A stretch of DNA of 64,000 nucleotides from Hygrophila difformis (lineage: Eukaryota; Streptophyta; Magnoliopsida; Lamiales; Acanthaceae), in the NCBI GenBank assembly GCA_030278955.1, contig JAOANR010000015.1:39960487-40024486 (forward strand). Reading direction: 5' to 3'. The translations under genes and the position numbers were made by a program. Below are positions 22,354 through 34,268 of this stretch, in pieces (position 1 is the stretch's first letter; every line of letters begins with the position of its first letter). The notes under the pieces were generated by a model. The model saw nothing but the letters and a program-made list of their open reading frames with translations. It was not told the origin of the DNA and made no database searches.

Positions 22354-22748
22354 TGTTATAGAAATAACTATATTTATTTATGTATGTGTATAATAAAATG
22401 GTATATGGCTTATTAGCTTGTGTTTATAGTGGAAGTATTGTAATGGAAATTGGGATTAAATGGTGAAAGAAATGAAGTTTAAAGGTGGGATAATAAAATG
22501 GATAAAGTGTAACAATTATGGCATGAGATGAAACAAGTATTAAGCTTGCATAAAATTTTTTCTCTCTTTTCTCAATACATTACATAGGCTATTTATAAAC
22601 TTTTTTATCCTCTCACTATTTACTAACCTCATAATCAAGGCATATGCATTTCAAGACTTTCACATGTCTAACCTTATGATCAAGGCATGAACATGGATAT
22701 TCACATGTTGAGCACTAGACATTCACAATCTTGTTTACATGCATAACA
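22354..22748 (-). repeat. 5' LTR of the Copia element
   Basis: 395 bp. Differs from the other LTR at about four sites (for example tatgtgta/tatatgta, gcataaaa/gcacaaaa). Confidence 0.97.
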
Positions 22749-22753
22749 ATTTG

Positions 22754-23157
22754 AACAAATTATACTAAAGTTGTAAGTTCAAATTCATCCTGTTTACTCA
22801 AATTATTACGATCGTACAAAGGATGCTGTATATAATAAACATTTTATTATGATTCATTATTATTATTATTTTATTTTTATTTTGTCCTGAACTAATTAGG
22901 TAGGAATTGAAATTGTCCAGAAACCTAATTACACTGAGCTTTGTTTCTTTTGTCTCGTGATGAAACATACAAAATGCCCTACTCCCAACTTTATAGAAAA
23001 ATAATGTCACCAAATTATTTCAATTTTAAATGCAACAAAAAGTTGTACTACTACTGTTACTACATCTATTGTAATGAAAGGAAAAAATAAAAATAAAATA
23101 AAAGGCAAATAATTAAGAATTTGGTTTTAAATTATAAGTTCTTCAAAAGGCATAAAG
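22754..23157. other. AT-rich intergenic DNA
   Basis: Low-complexity AT-rich sequence. A 71-codon reverse ORF has no domain. Nothing else seen. Confidence 0.6.
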
Positions 23158-23165
23158 GTTTGTAC

Positions 23166-23916
23166 CAAAGTTATTAAAATCTAGATCTAGATCTTAGGAT
23201 CTTACGATCCTACGATCCCACGAAGCCAAAACGATCAAGATCTATATAGGATCTAAATTAGGGTGAGATCTGGATAAGATCTATAGGATATATACAAGAT
23301 CTTAAAATCTTTGAACGATCCGATCCTACTCCCTCTTATTTTTTATCTCATCTTTTCGTTTTTTAGTTCTCCAGTCTTTTCCAAAATCCAGTTCTAGGGA
23401 TTTTTGTTTGCATCTCTATATTCCTCGCATCCTCTTCATTTTCCTCTTCCAACAGTCGCCGTTGTATCTCCTTCATCTTCCTGTTGTTGACGTCGTCGTC
23501 GTATCCCCTTTCTCCTTCTATCGTCGCCCTCATATCCCCTTCCCCTTTCTACCGCGGCCCTTGCCGTAGTATCGCCTTCCAGCACCCCCTGCTGATGAAG
23601 ATCTTAGTCTTAAGCCTCATGCCCAGATGGATGATGCTGAATCCAATGAGACAGTGGTTGAGACTGACGAAAATTGGGAAAATTCTAATGACAAATCCAA
23701 CACAGCTCAAGTGTAATGTCTTAAATGCTCAATTATTATCCTTTTTTTTGCTAAACAAATTATTATCTGTTGATATTGGTTACTAAAATTTACTAATATG
23801 CAACTATTTTTTTTGTCCTAATTTCATAGGATCTTAGGATCTGAATACGATCCTACGATCTCGATCTTGCAAATGGAAAAACGATCCTACATAAGATTTA
23901 GATTTTGATAACCTTG
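23166..23916. mobile_element. hAT-type element with 8-bp target duplication
   Basis: 751 bp flanked by the exact repeat gtttgtac (23158-23165 and 23917-23924). Termini caaagttattaaaatc and gattttgataaccttg are imperfect inverted repeats. Both subterminal zones are crowded with gatc motifs (gatcctacgatc, agatctaga). The middle (23410-23715) is GC-richer and holds an in-frame acidic stretch (ADEDLSLKPHAQMDDAESNE at about 23593-23652), probably a remnant of a transposase or captured exon. Confidence 0.85.
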
Positions 23917-23977
23917 GTTTGTACTACTTATTTCTTTTATATATATGGCTATATAGCAATATTACCTGTCTTGTTTT

Positions 23978-24145
23978 TTTTTTTTTTGAGGAGCCATTGA
24001 AGGCCTGGAAAGGGGTGGTGGGAGCCCATGTCACACAATTACAAAGGGGAATAAAAGGGAGGGATAGGGGGCCGGTGGGGATCGAACCTCCAACCTTCCG
24101 TTGGAAGCCTAGGGACTTAACCACTTGGGCTAAGTCCACATCCCT
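23978..24145 (-). mobile_element. tRNA-derived SINE, reverse orientation, full length
   Basis: Flanked by the direct repeat attacctgtcttgtttt (23961-23977 and 24146-24162). On the minus strand: box A (cttagcccaagtgg), box B (ggttcgatcccc), C-rich middle, 3' end ttcaatggctcct and poly-A. Best-preserved copy in the window. Confidence 0.93.
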
Positions 24146-24162
24146 ATTACCTGTCTTGTTTT

Positions 24163-24598
24163 GTAACAATTATTCTTTGCATCAATTATATTATTTCATT
24201 TATTTGTAGTTTTGTACTACCATAGAGATAGAGGCCTGCATGCACATGATATACAATATACATCGATCGATCAGGTATGCATCTGATCTGGGGTAGACAA
24301 TATTAATTAATTAATCAATTGTATGTAATCTAATTAATTATCAAACAATATTAACGATAATACCAACCAAAGCCACATGCAAGTTTCTAAAATGTAATGA
24401 GAAAAATGATGACATTTTTTTTTGTGTGTGTGTGTTAAATAATGTACCTTAATATTTATATTAATCATTACACATATTAATTAATAATTTATATAATCCC
24501 ACATGAAGAAACAATGTATTTATTTATATAGAGAAAAATAAACACTCCACTTATCCCAACTAAAGTGTGATATTTTTTTTAATATGAAATCTAATATA
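24163..24598. other. AT-rich intergenic DNA
   Basis: No coding frame or terminal repeat. Short TG and T runs only. Confidence 0.6.
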
Positions 24599-24863
24599 CT
24601 CCATCCGTTTTTTTTTTTTTTGTTAGTTACCTTTGACAAATTGCTACTGTTCACTCATAGACTTTGACTTAAAGTTTTATCATGATTATATAAGTTAAAA
24701 TATAGCAATGTGAGATCTTGTTAGATTCGTCTCGTCTTGAAGTTTTTAAATATCGAACTTTTAGAATTTTTACTTGTACCAAATTCGAATTATTAATAAT
24801 TTAAAATGTGCATTGGACTGCGTGCTGGGTGAGTCCGTAGCAATCTTTAAAAAACAGAGGAAG
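24599..24863. mobile_element. Stowaway-like MITE copy 3
   Basis: 265 bp between TA duplications. Ends ctccatccgttt and aaacagaggaag, internal gatcttgttagattcgtct. Confidence 0.85.
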
Positions 24864-24865
24864 TA

Positions 24866-25116
24866 TTTTTTTAACTGTTAATATCTTAAAATTGTGTAAA
24901 AAGAAATAAAAGTCATATAATCTTTAGACGAACTTAAACAAGACACTAATTAATTATATATATATATATATATTATTCTCTCTCATTAATTAGCACTAGA
25001 TGCTTGAAAGGGAAAGTGAATATTTGGTGTTCCATTCGAACCGTTAGGTCCGGACTTCACCTCACGGTTTTTCCACAAGAAGAATGAGTGTAGGGTGCAA
25101 CGTAAAGAATGTCATC
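24866..25116. other. Intergenic spacer with (TA)n run
   Basis: Includes an AT dinucleotide run near 24955-24973. Nothing else seen. Confidence 0.5.
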
Positions 25117-25129
25117 TTGCAATAAATTT

Positions 25130-26046
25130 GTTTTTTTCCTGAAAAATATGCTAGGAAAATTTGGTAGGGCCAATGGTACACAAATTACAAAGTGATAAAA
25201 TGGGAGGGATAGGGGCCGGGTGGGGAATCGAATCCCCAATCTATAGATTGGGAGTTGGGGAACTTGACCACTAGGTAGGGCTGTCAAAATGGGCTTGGCC
25301 CGTTGGGCCAGCCCGCCCCCGCCTCCCAAAAGGGTGGATTGGGCTGAATAAATAAAAGCCTGTTTGGAAGCGGGCCTAAATGGGCTAGCCCGCCTGAACC
25401 CGCCGTCGCTTGGGCTGGCCCGCGACGGGCGCGGGCCAGCCTGCGGGCTAAACCAAAATTTTAATTTATTTAATTTTTTGTTAAGTTTGTTATGGAAATC
25501 TAAATAACATATGTATTTGTAAGAATATTGATTAGTTGAATATTATTTGAATTCATATATTTTAATTTGATATTAGTTAATATAATTCAATTTATAATTT
25601 TTAATTATAAATTGAATTATATTAACTAAATTAAATTAGAATAATTTTATCACTTTATATGACATGAGCTACTTAACATTACTTTTTTAACTAATTTTTT
25701 CAAAAAGAATACTATACAAAATTAAACTAAATCATTTTAGATTTTATTAAAAATATTATTTAATTTTAAAACTAGTTAATATATTTAATTTTGGATATTA
25801 ACAATATTATACAATTTATTATATAATTAAAAGTTAATTTATTAATTAAATTAAAAAACCGCGGGCTAGCCCGCCTGGCCCGCAACCCGCCGGCGGGTTG
25901 GTCTCGGCTGAGGTTATTCTAGCCCGCCCCGCCGTGGGCCCAGCCCGCCTAAGACCGCGAAATGGTGGGCTGGAGTGGGCTTGGCCCGTATCGCCCCGCC
26001 ATCCCGTCTTGACACATCTACCACTAGGATAAGCCCCATCCATATT
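25130..26046 (-). mobile_element. SINE interrupted by a hAT element
   Basis: Reverse-orientation SINE. Tail and body are at 25130-25275 (gggccgggtggggaatcgaatcccc contains the complement of box B); the head continues at 26029-26046 (ataagccccatcc). The outer flanks repeat ttgcaataaa (25117-25126 and 26047-26056), the SINE target duplication. The insert at 25276-26020 is described separately. Confidence 0.85.
25276..26020. mobile_element. hAT-type MITE inside a SINE
   Basis: 745 bp flanked by the exact 8-bp repeat ccactagg (25268-25275 and 26021-26028), which is SINE sequence. Termini tagggctgtcaaaa and the complement tagatgtgtcaaga are imperfect inverted repeats. Both subterminal zones are packed with gggctagcccgcc-type motifs; the interior is almost pure AT. 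No coding capacity. Confidence 0.92.
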
Positions 26047-26056
26047 TTGCAATAAA

Positions 26057-26468
26057 ATTGAATAAAAATTAAATAATAAACAAAATAAATAAATAAATAT
26101 AGGAGTAACACTTTAGGTGTCCATACAGTGATGTGTTGTATAAAAAGTGGTTACCTAATTCACCCCTAGGGCGGCTCTTTGTTTGCTGCCTTTTTCTTTA
26201 TCTTGTCCATACACTGATGGTGTTTTTCAGCCATTATTCAATGTATTTTACATTTAATGGTAATTAATACCTTACACCGATCACTCTAATCAGATTCCTT
26301 TTTTTTTTTTCATGATTATGTAGAAACCTAAACTTCTCACCTAATGTCAATAATAATAATATACGAACTAAAAGGAGCTAGGAAGTCTTAAAGTAAATGT
26401 AATAAAAATCCCCTATATAACTTTTAACTAATGATAGTATGTGTCGTGTGTGTTTCATGAATGATATA
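26057..26468. other. AT-rich intergenic DNA
   Basis: No gene or repeat structure recognised. Confidence 0.55.
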
Positions 26469-26731
26469 CTCCCGTTATCAAATGATATTAACATTCCATG
26501 TTTTCATGCAATCCAATGCAAATGTTTAACGATTAATATCTCAAATTGTATAAAATTAAAAATTATAAAAATTTAATATTATAAAACTATATGTGATTAG
26601 ACGAATCTAAGAAAATCTCACTTGACTATGTTTTATCTTATGTAACTGTGTTAAAAAGTCGAATCAAAATTATTTAATAAATAGTGTTTACTATGCAAAC
26701 GCCAATATGATCGATTAAATGATGGAGGGAG
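26469..26731. mobile_element. Stowaway-like MITE copy 4
   Basis: 263 bp between TA duplications. Ends ctcccgttatc and gatggagggag, conserved core gacgaatctaag. Confidence 0.8.
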
Positions 26732-26733
26732 TA

Positions 26734-26917
26734 TGAAGGAGCTAATTAAGTGGATACAATGCTCCATGCAAGAAACCAACACACAACCCATCTTCTCATT
26801 CGATTGCTTTCACAAGATATTTGAATTCAATAAATAAAATCAAAAGGTATTATATCTACACAAAGTTAATCATTAACAAAGAAATTTAGAATTAAATATT
26901 TAATTTATCCATAACAA

Positions 26918-26949
<32 letters not shown>

Positions 26950-27289
26950 GGATTAACTACACATTAAAAAAATTACGAACATGTATGAAGAGGTTTTTAA
27001 CAAATATTACTAAATTTAGACAAATAGAGTAATTAATAAATTCTTCCATTTGAGAAAGACACAGTGAAAATGAAGAATTTGAATATATATTTGAATAGAT
27101 AGTGAAGAATTCTCATATTTATAAACAAATAATTGTCAAACTTGATTGTGTATATATCTATTGTAGATGATAATTGTGATAATTTGGACTAAATGATAAT
27201 GACTTGTGGAATTATAAGTAGTTTTAAGCACTTGGAAAAAAAAAATATAGAAAGTGTGAACGTAAATAAAAAAAAATAAAAAAAATTGG
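26734..27289. other. AT-rich intergenic DNA
   Basis: Contains a (TA)n run near 26927-26950. Otherwise nothing identified. Confidence 0.55.
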
Positions 27290-27413
27290 GTTATTCGTGT
27301 CCAAACTTAGGACCCGATACCTAACCCGAACTTTGTGTTCGGGTTCGGGGCATTTTTTTTCTTTTGGGTTCGGGGTGGGTACCCGACTAACCCGAACCCG
27401 ATGCCCACCCCTA
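27290..27413. mobile_element. hAT-type element end with CCCGAACCC subterminal repeats
   Basis: Motifs cccgaac/gttcggg in both orientations, finishing in gatgcccacccct(a), the same end type as 738-911. No matching opposite end was found upstream, so this is a solo end or a heavily decayed element. Confidence 0.5.
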
Positions 27414-30181
27414 TATACCTCAGCTCTTGATTAAACATACTAACTACAATCTTAACCCTATGTTAGAAAGAAGATGCACCTACGGCTCAAACTCAAAACC
27501 AAATGGTAGTAGATAGAATAGTCCATGTCCATATAAACAGTGTGTCTTCCCAACATATAACCGATGTGATAACAAACACCCTATATATACCCATGATAGA
27601 ATGAATGTACTGGTTTAGAATGATTTCCCTTCTTCATTTACTTCTGCTTTTCAACCTAGCTATCTAGCATCGTTCTCGGCCCTTACACAATGGGCGCGGA
27701 AGTCGGCGTTTTTCTAGTAATTAAACAACCTATCTAGCTCCCTTAATTTAAGAACAATCCTAATGTCGCAACCTCCTCTAGCTATGGCTGTCTGTAATTA
27801 AACACAATCTTGTGTTGACAATTGAAATGGCAAGAAAGGAACATACACACACCACAACTTTGTGATGAGGAACTGTTTTTATTACTGATCATTTCAGAAG
27901 TTTAGGAACACTAATACGTGATTAACAGAAAAACTAACTTTGCCAACATTTGGTTGGAGTTTGTCGTATTCCCACTGTTCAAAATGAAATTGTTGATTCT
28001 GATTCAGCTAATAAGTGATGGGCATACTGGGTTCGCACAAATTGGATTTGTGGCCAAGTGCAGGAGTAGGACGATATATAGTGGTCACAACTAGAAACTA
28101 TATATACACTTCATGTCTGAAATGCGGACAATGATGATGATGATGTTATAGATATCTCACTCTCAGACAACGTGACAATTGGAGGGTTTTTTGATTGACA
28201 ATATGTACAATGACCTGTACATGACTCAACCCCACTCATTTACTAGCTAGGAGGAATATTAAAATAAATAAATAAACAAATACAGATTCCTAGATAATTA
28301 TTTATTTATTCCCTTCATTCTCTAGCTCCACGTTTTTCGTTATATAATACTAGTATGTCAAGAAAAATTATGCATGAACAACCCCACTTTCGCACACATA
28401 CGGACATATATACTGTATTATATATATATATATATATATGTACAAATGGATATTAATGTCTCTGTGCGTTATTTATGCTAGCATCTTACAACCACAAAAA
28501 TATAGAGTGGACAGAATAAAAATATAAAATATAGATTATGTTTTAGAATTTTAGTATTTTTGTGTGTCTCTCCATTCTGCACATTTTGTTTGGGAATTAT
28601 TGATGGTTATCTTATTCATTTTTTGTTTGCTAATCATTCATGGAGTGCATACTAGCTAGAAGAAGTGATGTTTATTTTGTGTGGTAATTATTGCAGCAGC
28701 AGATAATTTTGAAGAAATTCATGTTTGTATATATCCAAGCATATAATTCCACCTATTGTTTTTTCCTTCTTTAAATTAAATGCGTGTTTGATATAATAGT
28801 ATATATATAATGGTTTATCATATTTAAGCTAAGCTAAGGGTAAGCTAATAAGGAATATGTTGCTATATTGATTTCAATATTTGTTGAAAATGATAAATTA
28901 TCACTTTTCCGTGAAGTGCTGGATAAATATTTTTAATATTAACTAACTGATATGGTAAATATACATTCAGTATGTTTGATTAATTATTTATCAGTTTTTT
29001 TAGAAATGTTCAGCGTCTTCAACAAATATTGAACGTCTTCATTCGGCACTGTTTGAGTTACGGCTAATTAATAATGCTTATTAGTTAATCAAATGTTATA
29101 ATGGCGTGAGTGTATGGGTTCTGACAACTTAAGTAAATGTCTCGCTTTCGAGTCTTTGTGTATACAGAATTCTACTTTGGGGAATGCAACCCTTTAATAC
29201 CCATCAGATCCTCGATATGACATGAGAATACTACATAAATCATGTGAGCATATTGGTCAATTTTGTAAGACTAGCACAAAAAAAAAAAAAAAAACCTCAA
29301 TGATTGCGAAAGTCGAAACAATCATGCCAATGCCATCACTACTTAACTTTGCTTCGGCAACACTTCTATGTGTGCTAAAGTCTTTCCACTTAATATAATT
29401 AATATCCACACATTTAATTATAGTGGTTAACGACTTAAAGAAAAAAGTGCCCATTATCTCGTTAACAACCCACGGTTTTGTGCTCATTGTTTTAATTTAC
29501 TTGATTCTAAGTACATTGATACAAAATTAAAGAGGCATATGCAGCACGAACTACCACCATCATTTCCTAATCTGTATACGCTGTCAAAAGTGAAAAATAA
29601 AAAAATAATAATAAAAAAGCACATAAAATTAAAATAATTTTCAAATTTCAAAATTTTTTTGTTCATGAATAATAAATGTATATCAATTACTGAGATTTTT
29701 TGGGTCCACAAATGAAAATGTTATTCTGTCAGCAAAGCAAAAGTTTGACATATCTCATTTTCGTATACGTGGACCAACAAATAACAATCGACTGTATAGG
29801 AAACCTCTAGATTGCTGTGCAGTAGTAAATCTATTTATTTATTGTTTTGTAAATAAAATTCGTTTTAATTGGTTTACAATTTTCAACAAAATTATCCAAC
29901 AACTAATAAGAAGTCGATTGTTTAAGTTGTTTAAAGAGATATTAATTGCTATATACTGCAGGGTAATGATCGATCAAAAATCACACTGCGGGTAGTTGGC
30001 CGAATTGAAGAATATTTAAATACCAATTGTGCCAAAAATAAACACAAATAAATGAACAAATTCTACTTCAATAATGGTTCTAAACCCACCATCACCACGC
30101 ATGTGATGCACACTATACAAAAACAAAAATCAATGCTCACACATATATAAAATAAAATAATTAAAATGAAAAACAACATAA
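27414..30181. other. Long AT-rich intergenic region
   Basis: About 2.8 kb without a supported gene. (TA)n runs occur near 28420-28440 and short ORFs (60-80 codons) have no domain signature. I see no transposon ends or RNA genes here. Confidence 0.55.
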
Positions 30182-30183
30182 TA

Positions 30184-30441
30184 CTCCCTCCGTACCACCT
30201 CAATTGTCCTGTTTGACTTTTTTACACTATTCATTGTTCAACTTTGACTTGATATTATTGTAAGTATATATTTAGAAAAAATAGTCGAGTTCGGTCATGT
30301 TAGATTCATCTAATCGTATAGTTTTAAAATATATAATTTGTATAATTTTTACTTGTATATATTTTAAGATATTACCGATTAAAAAAGGCATTGAATCATG
30401 TGCAGAAATCAAACATGACAGTTCAAATGAGACAGAGGGAG
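30184..30441. mobile_element. Stowaway-like MITE copy 5
   Basis: 258 bp between TA duplications. Ends ctccctccgtacc and gacagagggag, the closest here to the canonical CTCCCTCCGT terminus. Core gttagattcatctaatc. Confidence 0.9.
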
Positions 30442-30475
30442 TATACAGTATATGTTTTGCTGAACAACCTATACA

Positions 30476-30600
30476 GATTAAAAAAAATAGGTAGTGCGAA
30501 CCCATGCCATACAAATTACAAAGGGATAAAAGGGGATGGATATAGGGCCGGTGGGAAACGAACCCCCAACCTGAAGTGGTCAAGTACTCATCTCCAATAT
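30476..30600 (-). mobile_element. SINE, reverse orientation, decayed
   Basis: Contains gcgaacccatgccatac, aattacaaagg, ggatatagggccggtggg and the complement of box B (gaaacgaaccccca). The head is shortened. A similar variant tail is at 58170. Confidence 0.75.
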
Positions 30601-30652
30601 ATTTTAATTATACCGTGTATTTTAAAGTTTTTTTTTAAAAAAAATTCAATAC

Positions 30653-30704
<52 letters not shown>
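30653..30704. repeat. (ATT)n microsatellite
   Basis: About 17 uninterrupted ATT units. Confidence 0.95.
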
Positions 30705-31206
30705 GCAACGGTAATATATATGTCAATTTGTAATCAATTTAATTTGGATAGATGTCAACGGTTACAAATTGTCCAAAGATGGTTCAACATCAACTTTAAT
30801 TTAACTGCAATATAATTTAACAAGTTTTTCTTTAAAAAAACCAAAAAAAATATCAACTTTTTCATTCCAATTGCTTAAAAAGTTTGGATAATCACTTTCA
30901 TATTTATATTATTTATTAATTTTATATATGTGCCTAGTTTTTGTTCTTAAAGAAATTATCATACTGTATTATGTTGCATAATTAATTACTATAATCATTT
31001 AGTAATTCAATAGTTGTGAAATCTGAGGGGCAAATTGGGAAATTAAGTAGCAATCATACTAGCCGTTAAACTACAGTAGAAGGTGGTGGGCCAGAGCATC
31101 GTGGGTCGGCAGAAATGTGATCCATCTAATGGGCCCATTTCCAGCCCAATTACAAATTTAAATCACAATTAATTTTCTATAATCAATCTAATTACGAATT
31201 CCGCAC
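30705..31206. other. Upstream region of the aquaporin gene
   Basis: AT-rich until about 31070, then a gtgggccagagcatcgtgggtcgg segment with tgggcccattt, a type of GGCCCA element common in plant promoters. Ends in the TATA box at 31207. Confidence 0.5.
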
Positions 31207-31214
31207 TATAAATA
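31207..31214 (+). promoter_or_regulatory. TATA box of the aquaporin gene
   Basis: tataaata preceded by ccgcac, 105 bp upstream of the ATG at 31319. The leader between them is pyrimidine-rich, as expected for a plant transcript start near 31240. Confidence 0.8.
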
Positions 31215-31318
31215 CCCCTTTGCTCCTTCCCTGCTTTCTCCCACTGCATTGCACAGCTAAATCTACTGTATACGTACTATACATACATATTTCTGTATCT
31301 ATCAATTGCTGCCTTACA

Positions 31319-32961
31319 ATGACAAAGGATGTGGCAGAGCATGGCTCGTTCGGCGCGAAGGACTACCACGACCCGCCGCCGGCGCCGCTAATCGACGCGA
31401 AGGAGCTAACCAAGTGGTCGTTCTACAGAGCTTTAATTGCGGAGTTCATAGCTACGCTTCTGTTCCTGTACGTCACCGTTTTGACGGTTATCGGTTACAA
31501 GAGCCAATCGGCGGCGGACGAGTGCGGTGGAGTGGGGATTCTCGGAATTGCATGGGCGTTCGGAGGCATGATTTTCGTCCTCGTGTACTGCACCGCTGGA
31601 ATTTCAGGTTCGGATGCCCTAATCTCTCGAATCTTCGAGCTCCAGTTCAATTTTTGTTAATTGTTTTAGTCCTGTTTTAACGTTTTTTTTTTTCCGTTTT
31701 CTGAGCGCAGGGGGTCACATCAATCCAGCTGTGACATTTGGGCTGTTTTTGGCGAGGAAAGTGTCGCTTGTACGAGCGGTTATGTATATGGTGGCCCAGA
31801 GTTTGGGGGCAATTTGTGGAGTCGGTTTGGTTAAGGCATTCCAGAAAACGTACTACAACAGGTTCGGCGGCGGCGCCAACACACTCGCGGACGGCTACAG
31901 CACCGGCGTCGGATTATCCGCCGAGATAATCGGCACATTTGTCCTCGTCTACACCGTCTTCTCCGCCACAGACCCCAAAAGGAATGCTAGAGATTCTCAC
32001 GTCCCTGTAAGGACATTAAACCCTTACTGTGACTTATATATCATTTATATCATTATCCGACTTTAATTTGCAGAGTTCAAAGGGAGAAATTCTTGTTTAT
32101 ATAGCATTTGGTCTCATATTTGATTGTCTGAAATAACCTAGAACCTACAGACTTACAGTGGTCTATATGTTCTTGATATCATTTCTTGGGTATTTCTGGT
32201 GAATCATGTAAAAATATATTGCGAAAATATGAACCAAGAAATGTGCTTTACAGCTTGTGGTTGGTTCAAGAAACATGTGGTCGTTGCATCTTTAAGAAAT
32301 TCACACCCAAAAGGTAACTTGGGGAATTTATTGCTCTGCATGACTTCAGGGGCAGGGCAAGCTTTAAACCTAATGAATTTACTTTAAGAATAAGATTTAC
32401 TTGTAGCTTTTTCCTGGATCTGAAAATGATGTTATCCTTTTGCTGATTACAACAACAATTCCCATACATTTTGCTTTCCCCCAAAGAGGATATCAATGTT
32501 TTCATAGTGGGGTTAAATGCACTTGCCTAGGTTTGTAGTTTAATTCTTACTCCATGGTGCTAGTGCTACACTAAAGTTTTCACTTTTAGTTAAATAATTG
32601 GGACATTTGTGGCTTGATGCAACTCCTTTTTTTCTTTTTTCTCCAAGAATTCAAGATGGCTATATAAGCCTAACAATTTGAAACATGTTTATAGGTATTG
32701 GCACCCCTACCAATTGGGTTTGCAGTGTTCATGGTTCATTTGGCAACAATTCCAATCACGGGGACAGGGATCAACCCAGCAAGGAGTCTTGGAGCTGCAG
32801 TAATCTTGAATGAAGACAAGGCATGGGATGATCATTGGATATTCTGGGTAGGACCCTTCATTGGTGCAGCAATTGCAGCCTTCTACCACCAGTTTATTCT
32901 GAGGGCAGGTGCCGCCAAGGCCCTTGGTTCATTCAGGAGCAGCAGCACCCCCCACGTTTGA
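31319..32961 (+). CDS. PIP2: PIP2-type plasma-membrane aquaporin
   Basis: Exons 31319-31607, 31711-32006 and 32695-32961 join in frame (GT..AG introns of 103 and 688 bp) to give 283 residues, typical of PIP2. It forms a plasma-membrane water channel with six membrane helices. Seen in the sequence: the short PIP2 N-terminus with [19 protein letters not shown], loop-A cysteine (ADECGG), first NPA in [12 protein letters not shown], a loop-B serine phosphorylation context (ARKVSLVRA), second NPA in [13 protein letters not shown], the loop-D gating histidine (RDSHVP), helix-5 histidine and the Phe-His-Thr-Arg selectivity pattern of water-specific PIPs. The C-terminal tail ALGSFRSS matches the phosphorylated PIP2 tail. 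The third exon is undivided, whereas many PIP genes have another intron in this part. The start codon follows a short leader and matches family length. Confidence 0.96.
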
Positions 32962-33626
32962 TTTCATCATTACACCATTTATTTATTGTACTATCACTTC
33001 AACATTTTTCTTGCCCTTTTTTCCTTTTTTCATGCTTCTTGTAAGCAGAAAAACGGAGGCAGGAAGGAAAGTGGATGATCCTTTCATGTTTAATATTTAA
33101 TGTTGCAAGTTTTTTTTTTCATCCATCTTCAGCAATCGTGACTGCTCAAATATTGTATCAATATATTAATATTGCTGCTTCTCCTATTCGCTATTATTGA
33201 TTACTTGGTGAAACTAAAAGAGAGTTGCAAAATTAAAAGACAATGACACTCGTTGCTATTATTTATTTATTTTTATTAATAAAGAATAGAAAAAACACAG
33301 TAAAATTTGGGGGCATCACCGAAAATGTAGTACCATTAAAATATTAATGATACTTTAGGAGGAAAATAGCATAAGTATACCAACAAAAAGATGAGTCATG
33401 ACTCCTCTGGAAGATTTGTGATTTAGAAATTAGAACCAGATGAGTGATGCAGACAAGATGACGTACACATACTGTATTACATACACTTCTCCGTTATGCC
33501 TACTACTTTTTCAAATACTCATAAAAAGCATCCTCATTTCATGGAAAATAAAATAATCTAATTTATTTTTGATGCTAGTATACATTTTAAACTTAATTTA
33601 TGAATTTTGTGAACTTCACTACGTTT
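32962..33626. other. 3' flank of the aquaporin gene
   Basis: Contains the 3' UTR (pyrimidine-rich to about 33150) and AT-rich spacer. No further gene. Confidence 0.5.
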
Positions 33627-34142
33627 ATCATGTTTAGGGATGGCAATGGATCGGAGGTGGATCGGAGAAGGCTAAATCCACCTCCATCCATGAATGTTAT
33701 TTCATCATCCAACCCACGGACCCACCCATCATTCATCTAAAACTCAACCCAAATCCAATCCACCCATCAACCACGGGTGAAACGGGTGGATCAAGTGAGT
33801 AATGGATTTAAAACATGCATAAACTTACAATTATTTATATTTAAAGTTAATTCATGTTTCAACATCATAAAATCTAGAAAGTTATATCCGATTTGTGATA
33901 TATGAAAGCGAAGTGTAAACAGATAATAAAACCCAAAAAGTGAAAGAATCGAACACTGTGAATGAAATTGTCAAACCGGAGAATTATAAAACATGTTGAA
34001 GAGTCTTAACATTAGTAAGATTAGTCGATAAGACCCCTCTTAATAATGAGTGGTGGAATTACGGGGGAATTGGGAAATGTAGAAACGGCGGAAGGGATTG
34101 TGGAGGAAACAAATGAGGAAAAACATATTAGATTTTTTACAA

Positions 34143-34222
34143 GACATGGCTAAGTGGAGTTGGGAATCGAAATTTCAAGCAATACCAAGGGAATGTAATA
34201 GAGTTGCCGATAGACTCATCCG
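34143..34222 (+). pseudogene. LINE RNase-H remnant inside the hAT element
   Basis: A short frame reads DMAKWSWESKFQAIPRECNR followed by VADRLIR and a stop. The PRECNRVAD pattern is characteristic of the C-terminal RNase-H region of plant LINE polyproteins (compare LREGNSVADALAK in the LINE at 45777-47885). Surrounding frames are broken. Probably sequence picked up before the element transposed. Confidence 0.45.
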
Positions 34223-34268
34223 ATGACATCTTCCAGTAGCCGGTTTCTAACACCTAACTAGGCCGCCT

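Larger units (their letters stand above)
17120..22748 (-). mobile_element. Ty1/Copia LTR retrotransposon, recent insertion
   Basis: A complete 5629-bp element with 395-bp LTRs (17120-17514 and 22354-22748) starting TGTTAT and ending ATAACA, flanked by a perfect 5-bp duplication ATTTG (17115-17119 and 22749-22753). It is transcribed leftward: primer-binding site beside the right LTR, polypurine tract beside the left LTR, and one long pol ORF. The LTRs differ at only about four positions by eye (about 1%), so the insertion is young. A gag region is not apparent between the primer-binding site and pol. Confidence 0.97.

Noticed and set aside
25846..26111. Reverse ORFs in the hAT element at 25276-26020
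   Set aside because: They read through gggctagcccgcc motif repeats and the SINE; non-coding.
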